Of a stretch of 64,000 nucleotides of DNA, positions 7,059 through 13,631 are shown one piece after another. Where the stretch lies: the NCBI RefSeq assembly GCF_021432085.1, contig NZ_CP090366.1:1550001-1614000 (forward strand), read 5' to 3'. This DNA is from Stutzerimonas kunmingensis (GTDB lineage: Bacteria > Pseudomonadota > Gammaproteobacteria > Pseudomonadales > Pseudomonadaceae). Both the position numbers and the translations under genes were made by a program. The notes beneath the pieces were generated by a model. The model did not search any database. It was not told the origin of the DNA and saw only the letters and a list, made by a program, of their open reading frames with translations. The stretch's first letter is position 1. Each line of letters starts with the position of its first letter.

Positions 7059-7158
7059 GCCGAGATTATTCCTTTGCGAATTATGCAAAGCGTATTGCGG
7101 CTGACAATTCCGATGCGTATTATCTTGCTCAATGCGTAGCCGGATACATTCCTTTGTC
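7059..7158. promoter_or_regulatory. cI/cro divergent control region with operators, PRM and PR
   Basis: A 19-bp inverted repeat (7072-7090, CTTTGC-N7-GCAAAG) and repeated ATGCGTA units (7113-7119, 7132-7138) plus GCGTATTG (7091-7097 region) look like operators. Plus strand: TTGCGG (7095-7100), 17 bases, TATTAT (7118-7123) gives PR. Minus strand: TTGTCA, 16 bases, CATAAT gives PRM, whose -10 overlaps the 19-bp repeat. Confidence 0.7.
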
Positions 7159-7416
7159 ATGACTACTCCCTCGATCACTGAAATGCTGAAAGCGCTTATC
7201 GAAGCTGGGATGACCCAGCAAGGCATCGCTGATGCTATTGGCGTTACTCAGCCGACCGTTTTCCGGGCGCTGAATGGCGCTGAGCTCCGTTACTGCATCG
7301 GTAAGGAGCTGGAAAAGCTCTATGCCGAGAAGAGCGGCGGCGCCGGCTTCGAAGCTGACCGCCGCCAGGCGGAGCGTAGGCGCGGAGAGCGGCGCCAAGG
7401 CGAACGCCGCGCCTAA
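7159..7416 (+). CDS. Cro-like regulator
   Basis: 85 residues: MTTPSITEMLKALIEAGMTQ, QGIADAIGVTQPTVFRALNG forms a helix-turn-helix, followed by a low-complexity basic tail built of repeated RRQAERR/GERR units. Divergent from cI and first gene of the right early operon, the classic position for Cro, which would repress cI during lytic growth. The ATG at 7159 was chosen because the alternative at 7132 lies on an operator unit. The Arg/Glu-rich tail is unusual for Cro. Confidence 0.8.
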   Translation: MTTPSITEMLKALIEAGMTQQGIADAIGVTQPTVFRALNGAELRYCIGKELEKLYAEKSGGAGFEADRRQAERRRGERRQGERRA

Positions 7417-7583
7417 CCAGAATCACAGCCCGCCTTCAGGACACAGCACAGCAGCACACGTATCAGGCGGGAGCCGGCCCGAGAGTCTTACCAACGCCAT
7501 CGGGCCGGCGCCGGGCAAGCAGCCCAGAAACACAAAAGCCTGTCGCTACGGCGGCAGGCTTGTATAGAGGTCGAGAACTGGGG

Positions 7584-7596
7584 ACCCACTTACCAC
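7584..7596 (+). repeat. Copy 3 of the 13-bp motif ACCCACTTACCAC, in a hairpin loop
   Basis: Exact copy of the motif at 2932-2944 and 5203-5215, here at the start of the loop closed by CTGGGG (7578-7583) and CCCCAG (7605-7610), with an outer GTCGAG/CTCGAC stem (7570-7575, 7612-7617). Confidence 0.8.
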
Positions 7597-7731
7597 AGCA
7601 AGAACCCCAGCCTCGACGGTCCGGTAACCGGTTACCAGCCGGCTACCTCAACCCGCGACCCGTGGACACAGCAGTCATGAGGGTCGCGTGCTGTAGGTGA
7701 ACTGTAGGGCAATGGCCCGGCGGTTGGCTAC

Positions 7732-7754
7732 AGCGTTACAGGGGCATTAACGCT
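7732..7754 (+). promoter_or_regulatory. Hairpin over the ribosome binding site of the CII-like gene
   Basis: AGCGTTA (7732-7738) and TAACGCT (7748-7754) form a perfect 7-bp stem ending directly at the ATG of 7755; the 9-base loop contains AGGGG, the only Shine-Dalgarno-like sequence. Translation initiation could be gated by this structure. Confidence 0.5.
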
Positions 7755-8246
7755 ATGAGCCGTAAAGACCTTTTGCCGGGCGCCGGCCCGGTGCTGACCA
7801 CCCGCCAGGCGCTGTACCGCGCCACGCGCGATGCGGTGGGTGGGCAGAACGCGGTGGCACTGACCATCGGCATCGACCCCGACGAGCTGAGCAAGCGCGT
7901 CAACCCTACGGGTAACCGCCCGCTGCACCCTGAGTTCCTTGAAGAGATTGTGGCGACCACGCGCGACCCGCGCCTGCTGGCGGCGTTGGTGCGCCCGGCC
8001 GGCGCGGTGGCGTTTGTGCCGCAGCCGGTACCGGCTACGCGCGATGCGCTGAAGGCTTTGGGCGCGCTGCTGCAGGCCGAAGGCGAATTCGTGGGCAGCC
8101 TGCACGATGGCGCCGAGGACAATTGCTGGGAGCGGCACGAGGTGGAAGCGCTGCGCTACCACGCGAACAAGATGATCGGCGAGATCCTGGGGATTGTGGC
8201 CGGCGCTGAGCAGGCGATGGAAGCGGAGGCGGTGTGCCATGGATGA
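7755..8246 (+). CDS. Phage regulatory protein, CII / CP76 family
   Basis: 163 residues. LTTRQALYRATRDAVGGQNA, VALTIGIDPDELSKRVNPTG and LHPEFLEEIVATTRDPRLLAAL form the helical DNA-binding layout of the CP76-type CII proteins of P2-like and other phages, which promote lysogeny or early gene control. A helical C-terminal half follows (ALKALGALLQAEGEFVGSLH). First gene after the structured leader. Its start is embedded at the base of a small hairpin, suggesting translational control. Confidence 0.72.
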   Translation: MSRKDLLPGAGPVLTTRQALYRATRDAVGGQNAVALTIGIDPDELSKRVNPTGNRPLHPEFLEEIVATTRDPRLLAALVRPAGAVAFVPQPVPATRDALKALGALLQAEGEFVGSLHDGAEDNCWERHEVEALRYHANKMIGEILGIVAGAEQAMEAEAVCHG

Positions 8247-8460
8247 GCATCTGATCGAACGTGCCCAGCGGGAGCAGGACGAGGAGCTGCAGCGCCTCAT
8301 CGCAAGTCGCGTGCAGTACCAGGGTGAGAGCCTGACCGAGTGCGAAGGGTGCGGCGGCGAGATTCCGAAGGCCCGCCGCGAGGCGGTGAAAGGTTGCCGG
8401 ATGTGCACCGAGTGCCAGGGCATCGAGGACAAGCGGAATGCGGGGGTGCGGCGTGGTTGA
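8239..8460 (+). CDS. TraR/DksA-type zinc-finger protein
   Basis: 73 residues: MDEHLIERAQREQDEELQRLIASR (helical, acidic) and a four-Cys finger CEGCGGEIPKARREAVKGCRMCTECQ of the DksA/TraR family (written in parts: CEGC at about residue 40, CTEC near 62). TraR-like proteins bind RNA polymerase through the secondary channel and alter promoter choice without ppGpp. Start at 8239 overlaps the upstream gene by 8 bases and the primase start by 23 at the other end. Confidence 0.82.
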   Translation: MDEHLIERAQREQDEELQRLIASRVQYQGESLTECEGCGGEIPKARREAVKGCRMCTECQGIEDKRNAGVRRG

Positions 8461-11158
8461 GCGCGTACCGCTGACGTTGGCCGACCTGACCGAGCTGCTG
8501 CAGTACATCCCCGCCGATGACCGCGACACCTGGTTGCAGGTGGGCATGGGCATCAAGGCGGAGTTCGCCAGTGCCGGCTTCGACGCCTGGGATACTTGGA
8601 GCGCGACGGGCGCTGGGTATAAGGCGGGCGATGCGAAGACGGTTTGGCGGAGCTTCCGCAAGGCCGGCACGGGCATGGGCACGGTGATCAAGCTGGCGAA
8701 GGACAACGGCTGGCGGCCGCGCCGGGAGCCGATGACTGCCGAGGAGAAACGCCGCCTGAATGCCGAGGCGGAAGCCCGGCGGGCGGTGCGGCAGGCTGAG
8801 ATCGAAGCGGACGAAGCACGGGCCTCGGTGATGCGCGAGGCGGTGGCCAGCGCGTGTGAGCTGATCTGGACGAAGCACTGCAAGCCGCAAGGCGAAAGCC
8901 CCTACCTGGAACGCAAGCAGGTGGGGGCTTTTGGCGTTGGCTTCTTCCATTACACGGTTGTGCTTTCCATCGATGACGAGCGGCAGCGCTGCGATGTGTG
9001 GGTGGGGAGTGAGACGCGCGAGTTCTTCGCCAACCTGCCGAAGCCGCGGCCAGATTCGATCAGCTTTCTGATGTTCAAGAAGGGCAGCATTGCCATTCCG
9101 CTGCGCGATGCGGCGGGGAAGCTGTGGAGCCTGCAGGCGATCAATGAGCAGGGCACGAAGCTGTTCCCGAAGTACGGGCGCAAGGCGGGTTGCCGGCATG
9201 TGCTGGGTGACCTGGCCGCCGCGGCGGTAATTGGCGAGGCCGAAGGCTATGCGACGGCTGCCAGTGTGCATATGGCGAAGGGCTGGCCGGTGGCGATGGC
9301 GCTGGACTCCGGCAACATGCCGGCGGTGGCGCGTGACCTGGCGGCCCAATGCCCGGATGCGCTGCTGGTGGTGGCCGGTGACGATGACCCGACGAAGCCG
9401 GGCAACCCGGGCCGCAAGAAGGCGGAAGCGGCGGCGGGAGAGGTGGGTGGCATTGCTGCCTTCCCGATGCTGCCGGCCGAAGGCGCCGCGGGGCAGGACT
9501 GGAACGATGTGCATGTGGCGTGGGGGCTGGAGGCGGTAGCGCAGCAGCTCGATGCGGCTGTTGCGGCTGGCAAGCCTTCCCCGGCCCCATCCGAGGCCGA
9601 AGCCGCTGCGCCGGCCGGCTCCTCCGACAACGGGGGGCAGGGGGCGGGCTTCACGCCCGAGCAGGTGCTGCGGCGGTTTGCGCTGGTTGAAGGCACGACG
9701 CAGGTATGGGACCAGGATAAGAAAGCGGCGATGAAGAAGACCGCCTTCGAGGCGCTGGTGGGCAAGCCGCTGGCGAAGACCTGGCTGGATGACACGAACA
9801 AGAAGCTGATCGGTGCCGATGCGGTGCGCGAGATCGAGCAGGCGCGGCGCATGGCGGGCAAGAAGGTCGGGGCGCTGGGCATGCCGCCGACCGAGCGCTA
9901 TGTGTACATCGACGGGACGAAGGATGTGTGGGACCGCGAGAAGAAGCGGCGCATCCCGGAAGGGGCGGTGAAGATGGCGCTGGGCGATGCCTATGCGCTG
10001 TGGCTCAACAGTGCCGAGCGCCGCACGGTGGACGTGGACCACATCGTGTTCGACCCGACGATGACGAAGGACCCGGCGACGTACATCAACACGTTCGAGG
10101 GGCTGCCGCTGGAGCCGGTGCGTGATGATGCGGCGTGCGAGAACCTGCGCTGGCTGATCTCGTTTCTCTGTAACCACGACGGCAAGGCGCTGGACTGGCT
10201 GACGAAGTGGCTGGCCTTTCCGCTGCAGCACCCGGGCGCGAAGCTGGACACCGCTGTGCTGATGCATTCGGTGATGGAGGGTTCGGGCAAGAGCCTGTTC
10301 TTCGCGGACACCATGGGTGCGCTGTATGGGCAGTACGCGGCGACGGTGGGGCAGACGCAGCTGGAGTCGAACTTCAACGCGTGGCAGAGCCGGAAGCTGT
10401 GGGCGGTGTTCGAAGAGGTGGTCAGCCGCGACCAGCGTTACAACCAAGTGGGCAAGATCAAGCATCTGATCACGGGCAAGACGGTGCGGATGGAGTCGAA
10501 GTTCATCAATGGTTGGGAGGAAGCCAACCATATGAATGCGGTGTTCCTCTCGAACGAGATTCTGCCGTGGCCGATCAGTGACAGTGACCGCCGGCTGCTG
10601 GTGATGTGGCCGCAGGAGACGTTGCCGCCGGAGCGGCAGCAGGCGATCGGGCGCGAGCTGGCCAATGGTGGTGTGGCGGCGCTGTATGCGTGGCTGCTGG
10701 CGGTCGAACTGGGCGACTTCAACGAGCGGACGCGCCCGCCGCATACCGATGCACGGCAGCGCCTGGTGGCGTTGAGCCGGGCCGGCTGGCAGACCTTTCT
10801 GCACCAGTGGCGTACGCAGGAGCTGGGGCGCGGGCTGTGGGGTGGCTGCCTGTCGAGCGACCTCTATTCGCTGTTCCTCGAGTGGTGCCAGCGCAACCGT
10901 GAACACGCGATGAGCCAGACGAAGTTCAGCCTGTTCATCAGTTCCGAGGTGGAGAAGACGGCACGACCGATCCCCTGGACGGATGGCAACTCACGGCGCT
11001 TTGGCGCGTTCTTCATCCCTGACGATCCGAACTCTTCCCTGCCCCCATCTCTGACGAGCGCTGCGCTCGGCCAGTTGGTGAAGGATTGGCGTGCGAAGGC
11101 GCGGGAGGCGGGCTGGGACGTGGATGGCTGGGATCATGTGAAGGGGAAGGCAGCATGA
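8438..11158 (+). CDS. Large replicative primase-helicase
   Basis: 906 residues. An N-terminal PriCT-type module (ADLTELLQYIPADDRDTWLQ, residues 10-75), a zinc/Toprim-type primase section with VIGEAEGYATAASVHMA near residue 265 and VVAGDDD near 310, and a C-terminal superfamily 3 helicase-like ATPase (VMEGSGKSLFF Walker A near residue 613, LWAVFEEVVSRD Walker B, VFLSNEILPWPISDSDRR sensor). Layout resembles P4 alpha and other single-gene phage replication proteins, which prime, unwind and recognise iterons. GAGGA lies 8 bases before the ATG. The iteron array directly downstream supports an initiator role. Confidence 0.88.
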   Translation: MRGCGVVERVPLTLADLTELLQYIPADDRDTWLQVGMGIKAEFASAGFDAWDTWSATGAGYKAGDAKTVWRSFRKAGTGMGTVIKLAKDNGWRPRREPMTAEEKRRLNAEAEARRAVRQAEIEADEARASVMREAVASACELIWTKHCKPQGESPYLERKQVGAFGVGFFHYTVVLSIDDERQRCDVWVGSETREFFANLPKPRPDSISFLMFKKGSIAIPLRDAAGKLWSLQAINEQGTKLFPKYGRKAGCRHVLGDLAAAAVIGEAEGYATAASVHMAKGWPVAMALDSGNMPAVARDLAAQCPDALLVVAGDDDPTKPGNPGRKKAEAAAGEVGGIAAFPMLPAEGAAGQDWNDVHVAWGLEAVAQQLDAAVAAGKPSPAPSEAEAAAPAGSSDNGGQGAGFTPEQVLRRFALVEGTTQVWDQDKKAAMKKTAFEALVGKPLAKTWLDDTNKKLIGADAVREIEQARRMAGKKVGALGMPPTERYVYIDGTKDVWDREKKRRIPEGAVKMALGDAYALWLNSAERRTVDVDHIVFDPTMTKDPATYINTFEGLPLEPVRDDAACENLRWLISFLCNHDGKALDWLTKWLAFPLQHPGAKLDTAVLMHSVMEGSGKSLFFADTMGALYGQYAATVGQTQLESNFNAWQSRKLWAVFEEVVSRDQRYNQVGKIKHLITGKTVRMESKFINGWEEANHMNAVFLSNEILPWPISDSDRRLLVMWPQETLPPERQQAIGRELANGGVAALYAWLLAVELGDFNERTRPPHTDARQRLVALSRAGWQTFLHQWRTQELGRGLWGGCLSSDLYSLFLEWCQRNREHAMSQTKFSLFISSEVEKTARPIPWTDGNSRRFGAFFIPDDPNSSLPPSLTSAALGQLVKDWRAKAREAGWDVDGWDHVKGKAA

Positions 11159-11496
11159 GTGCGCGCGATGGTGTGTCGGGTGTGTTGGGTTGTGTCGGGT
11201 TTGGTTTTGCGACCCAACACAGCGCGGAGCTAGCAATGGCGGGGCTTTGCGGCGTGTGTGCGGGGTGTGTTGGGTTTGACGCGCGCGCAGGCGTGCATGC
11301 GCCGATTCGTTTGGCTGTTTCAAAGGCGGCGCTGTTTTTTTCTTATGCGAGGGCTGAAAAACCCAACAAACCCAACACACCCGACACAGATGCTTTGAAG
11401 GCATTGATTTGTAAGGGTTTTGAGTGTGTCGGGTTTGTGTTGGGTTGGGCGTTTGTGTGTCGGGTTGGTTTTGCAGGGGAGGTGGGCCGTGATTGA
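11155..11496 (+). CDS. Small repeat-encoded ORF lying across the iterons
   Basis: 113 residues from an ATG that overlaps the primase stop (ATGA). The protein is built of VGF-type motifs (VLGCVGFGF, CAGCVGFD, CVGFVLGWAF) and one KPNKPNTPDTD stretch, which simply reflect the TGTGTYGGGT repeats read on either strand. Low complexity, many Cys and Gly, no recognised domain. It may be expressed, but the frame could equally be a by-product of the iterons. Confidence 0.4.
   Translation: MSARDGVSGVLGCVGFGFATQHSAELAMAGLCGVCAGCVGFDARAGVHAPIRLAVSKAALFFSYARAEKPNKPNTPDTDALKALICKGFECVGFVLGWAFVCRVGFAGEVGRD
11172..11465. repeat. Ten TGTGTYGGGT iterons, candidate replication origin
   Basis: Perfect decamers on the plus strand start at 11172, 11181, 11191, 11266, 11425, 11436 and 11456 and on the minus strand occupy 11212-11221, 11370-11379 and 11379-11388, with a partial copy at 11361. 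The first pair and the minus pair form a 19-20 bp inverted repeat about 200 bases apart. The array follows the primase-helicase gene directly, and an AT-rich stretch (about 11335-11350) lies inside it. Confidence 0.75.
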
Positions 11497-11980
11497 GGCA
11501 GTCGAGGCGTTGTTGCAGCACTGGGGAGAGCGGTGCCGCGGCGGGCTGGGTTCGCCTGGAGCGGCTGGCTCGTCGCCGCTGGCGGTGGCGATGCAGTACG
11601 GCGGGATGATCCCCACTTCTGGTCGCGGCTCGATGGGGCTGGCTGGCGCGGTGGATCACGCTGCCGAGGAGGTGGATGCGGCCATCGGAACGCTCAAGCA
11701 GGCCGGGCTGGCACAGGACCGCAAGCTGGCGAAGGCGTGGAAGCTGGCGGGCCGCACCGGGCGCCCGCCGTTCTGCCTGGAAACGCAGCTGGTGAAGCTG
11801 GCCATGGTGCGCTACCTGCCAGACCCGATCCCGACGGTTAAGCAGCAGATGCGGCGGGTGAAGATCGGTTCGGAGCGGACCTATCACGACCGGGTGCAGC
11901 AGCTGCACGAGCGGGTGAGGGCAGAGCTGGAATACCGCCGCCGGATGCAGCGCGTGCACGGTGGGCGTTACGTGGCTTAA
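11489..11980 (+). CDS. Candidate late-gene regulator (antiterminator Q-like by position)
   Basis: 163 residues from the GTG at 11489, which has GGGGAGG 7 bases upstream; it overlaps the previous ORF by 8 bases. Contains a Gly-rich SPLAVAMQYGGMIPTSGRGS, a helical AAEEVDAAIGTLKQAGL, LETQLVKLAMVRYLPDPIPT and a basic C-terminal helix region VKQQMRRVKIGSERTYHDRV. Proteins of this layout precede the holin in many Pseudomonas phages. The direct evidence for Q function is only position: last early gene, followed by tandem terminators and then late genes. Confidence 0.55.
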   Translation: MIEAVEALLQHWGERCRGGLGSPGAAGSSPLAVAMQYGGMIPTSGRGSMGLAGAVDHAAEEVDAAIGTLKQAGLAQDRKLAKAWKLAGRTGRPPFCLETQLVKLAMVRYLPDPIPTVKQQMRRVKIGSERTYHDRVQQLHERVRAELEYRRRMQRVHGGRYVA

Positions 11981-12002
11981 TTCCTCGGGCCACATTGGCG
12001 GG

Positions 12003-12034
12003 AGATAACCGGCAGATAAGCATTAGATAACCGG
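12003..12034 (+). repeat. Three AGATAA units at 11-bp spacing
   Basis: AGATAA starts at 12003, 12014 and 12025; the outer two extend to AGATAACCGG. One-turn spacing places them on one face of the helix, as expected for a protein binding site upstream of the late leader. Confidence 0.55.
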
Positions 12035-12186
12035 AACATTGCCGGGTGGCGTTAACTCACCGTTTACGCCGCCGCAGTCGGGGGGTACAAAGCGCATAAC
12101 AGGTCAGAGCAGCGCCAAGGCGATGACCGAAACGAGCCTAACTTGCTGTGTCAGGCAAAGGCCGGTTCCCCTGCCGGTCACCTCTC

Positions 12187-12219
12187 AAAGCCCCGCCATC
12201 GTGCGGGGCTTTGTCTTTT
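12187..12219 (+). terminator. Intrinsic terminator in the late leader
   Basis: AAAGCCCCGC, a 6-base loop, GCGGGGCTTT, then a T-rich tail. First of two terminators between the candidate Q gene and the holin. The rest of the 315-base gap (11981-12294) holds the AGATAA repeats and a GATGGCG-CC-GCCATC palindrome; no protein gene is seen. Confidence 0.8.
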
Positions 12220-12246
12220 CTGGCTGATGGCGCCGCCATCGCCCTT

Positions 12247-12270
12247 GCCCGTCGCCATGCGGGCTTTTTT
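12247..12270 (+). terminator. Second late-leader terminator
   Basis: GCCCG, 8-base loop, CGGGC, followed by six T. Ends 24 bases before the holin start. Confidence 0.7.
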
Positions 12271-12294
12271 ATTCGCAGTTCAGGAGTGCGGTGC

Positions 12295-12633
12295 ATGTCG
12301 ACCGAACAGCAGATGCAGCAGTCGCTGGCAGACCTGCCGGCGTGGATGCTGATCCTTGTCGCGCTTGCTGGGCTGACCGGCGAGATGTGGCGCGCCGAGG
12401 CTGCTGGTGTGGCTGTCGGGGTGCTGGTCAAGCGGGTGCTGCTGCGCTTCGGCAGCTCGGCGCTGTTCGGTGTGTCGATGCTGATGTTCGTCTACTGGCT
12501 CAAGCAGGACTATCTGCTGGCCGGCGCGATGGGCATCGCCGTGGGCCTGATCGGCGCTGACATCGCCGGTGGCATCTATGCGCGCTACCTGGCCAAGAAG
12601 GCGGGAGTCTGCAATGTCGAGCGGCAGGGCTGA
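12295..12633 (+). CDS. Holin, LydA-like
   Basis: 112 residues with three hydrophobic segments (about 17-33, 55-72 and 75-95) and a charged C-terminus (RYLAKKAGVCNVERQG), as in LydA-type phage holins. The GEMWRAEAAGVAVGVLVKR stretch between the first two segments is typical of the family. CAGGAG lies 7 bases before ATG 12295. It would permeabilise the inner membrane at lysis. In this phage the holin is separated from its endolysin by the whole morphogenesis block, as is common in Pseudomonas phages. Confidence 0.8.
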   Translation: MSTEQQMQQSLADLPAWMLILVALAGLTGEMWRAEAAGVAVGVLVKRVLLRFGSSALFGVSMLMFVYWLKQDYLLAGAMGIAVGLIGADIAGGIYARYLAKKAGVCNVERQG

Positions 12634-12988
12634 CCGGCGCGGCACGGCTGCGTCACGCGGGTACGGCTACCGCTGGCAGCTGGCCCGTGAAGATCACCTG
12701 AGGCGCAACCCGTTTTGCGGGGGGTGCAGCAGCCCAGCCCGCCCGGTGCTGGCGCAGGTGGTGGACCACAAGACGCCGCCCCGGCTGAAGGAAGCGAAGG
12801 CGAGCGGTGACCCCGAGCGCATTGCGGCTGCCTGGAGGTTGTTCTGGTCGCGGGATAACTGGCAGTCGCTGTGCACCAACTGCCACAGCTCGGACAAGCA
12901 ACGCTTCGAGAAGTCGGGGCGTCAGCCAGGGTGCGGCACCGATGGCCGCCCGCTCGACCCGCGCCACCACTGGCACCGCCCAGGGTAG
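12614..12988 (+). CDS. HNH endonuclease linked to the terminase
   Basis: 124 residues: basic N-terminus, a CGGC zinc knuckle, AQVVDHKTPPRL, then WQSLCTNCHSSDKQRFE completing the HNH (beta-beta-alpha-metal) fold. In HK97-like phages such proteins stand next to terminase and are needed for cos cleavage and packaging. Overlaps the holin gene by 20 bases. The reading start MSSGRADRRG was preferred over 12569, which lies deep within the holin gene. Confidence 0.88.
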   Translation: MSSGRADRRGTAASRGYGYRWQLAREDHLRRNPFCGGCSSPARPVLAQVVDHKTPPRLKEAKASGDPERIAAAWRLFWSRDNWQSLCTNCHSSDKQRFEKSGRQPGCGTDGRPLDPRHHWHRPG

Positions 12989-13106
12989 GGGGGGTGAAAA
13001 ATTCAGGCGGCGACCCGCTCTAGACCAGTCCCCCAACTCCGTGTGCAACGGCGGGAAAAATGGAGAGGGGGGGTATCCGGAAACCGAAGCGCATCAGAGG
13101 TTATTT
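12989..13106 (+). other. Possible cos region
   Basis: 118 non-coding bases between HNH and the terminase small subunit, beginning GGGGGGGTGAAAAATTC and containing a second G-run next to GGGAAAAATGG. HNH-containing siphophages often place cos here. No direct proof. Confidence 0.35.
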
Positions 13107-13631
13107 ATGGCCGGAAACAGTAACTCGGGACGCCCGGGCAAGCCGGCGCACCTGCACCTGCTGCAGGGTAACCCGAGCAAAAAGAACGCCGACCAGTTGC
13201 TGGCCGAGGTGCTGGAACCGGCCGTGCCGGTCGACGCACCGCCGAAGCCTGACTGGCTGAGCGCCGAGGCTGCGGCCGAGTGGGATCGCGTGGTTGCGGA
13301 CCTGCTTACCCTCGGCTGGATCAGCAAGTTGGACATGATGGCGCTGGCCACCTATTGCGAAGCGGTAGCGGACTGGCAGCGCTTCCGCCGGCTGATCGCC
13401 GAGCACAACGCCAAGGCTGAATGCAGTGGCGACATCCAGACATTCGCCACTGGCGCCAAGCAGATCAGCGTGTGGCGGCAGCTGGCCAACGACGCCGAAA
13501 AGCGCGCGAACGCCGCCGGTGCCCTGTTTGGTTTCTCGCCGATGGCCCGCCGCAACATGAAGGCGGCGGCCCCGCAAGGTGAGCTATTCCCCAATGAACA
13601 ACGAGACGCTGCCGCCAAGTACTTCAGTTGA
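13107..13631 (+). CDS. terS: Terminase small subunit, P27 family
   Basis: 174 residues. The family opening GRPGKPAHLHLLQGNPSKKN, a helical core (WLSAEAAAEWDRVVADLLTL, ISKLDMMALATYCEAVADWQ) and an AAGALFGFSPMARRNMKA end match P27-type small terminases. It recognises the packaging site and loads the large subunit. AGAGG lies upstream of ATG 13107. The gene overlaps the large subunit by 38 bases in another frame. Confidence 0.93.
   Translation: MAGNSNSGRPGKPAHLHLLQGNPSKKNADQLLAEVLEPAVPVDAPPKPDWLSAEAAAEWDRVVADLLTLGWISKLDMMALATYCEAVADWQRFRRLIAEHNAKAECSGDIQTFATGAKQISVWRQLANDAEKRANAAGALFGFSPMARRNMKAAAPQGELFPNEQRDAAAKYFS

Larger units (their letters stand above)
7417..7754 (+). promoter_or_regulatory. 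Structured right early leader with no protein gene
   Basis: 338 bases between cro-like and the CII-like gene. It holds three perfect or near-perfect stem-loops: 7473-7509 (10-bp stem, loop containing CTTACCA), 7536-7561 (11-bp stem capped by a C-TACG-G tetraloop) and 7570-7617 (two 6-bp stem blocks, loop carrying ACCCACTTACCAC). A 14-bp palindrome (7623-7636) and two copies of GGACACAGCA (7439-7448, 7664-7673) also occur. None of the hairpins has a good T-run, so they are not ordinary terminators. An antitermination (nut/put-like) or other RNA-regulatory role is inferred. Confidence 0.6.

Noticed and set aside
7623..7636. Perfect palindrome GGTAACCGGTTACC
   Set aside because: Could be an operator, but it occurs once and no matching site was found elsewhere, so not listed as a feature of its own.
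8297..10906. 869-codon minus-strand frame opposite the primase
   Set aside because: Shadow of the primase frame; Arg/His/Leu-rich sequence, no ribosome site, no recognisable domain.
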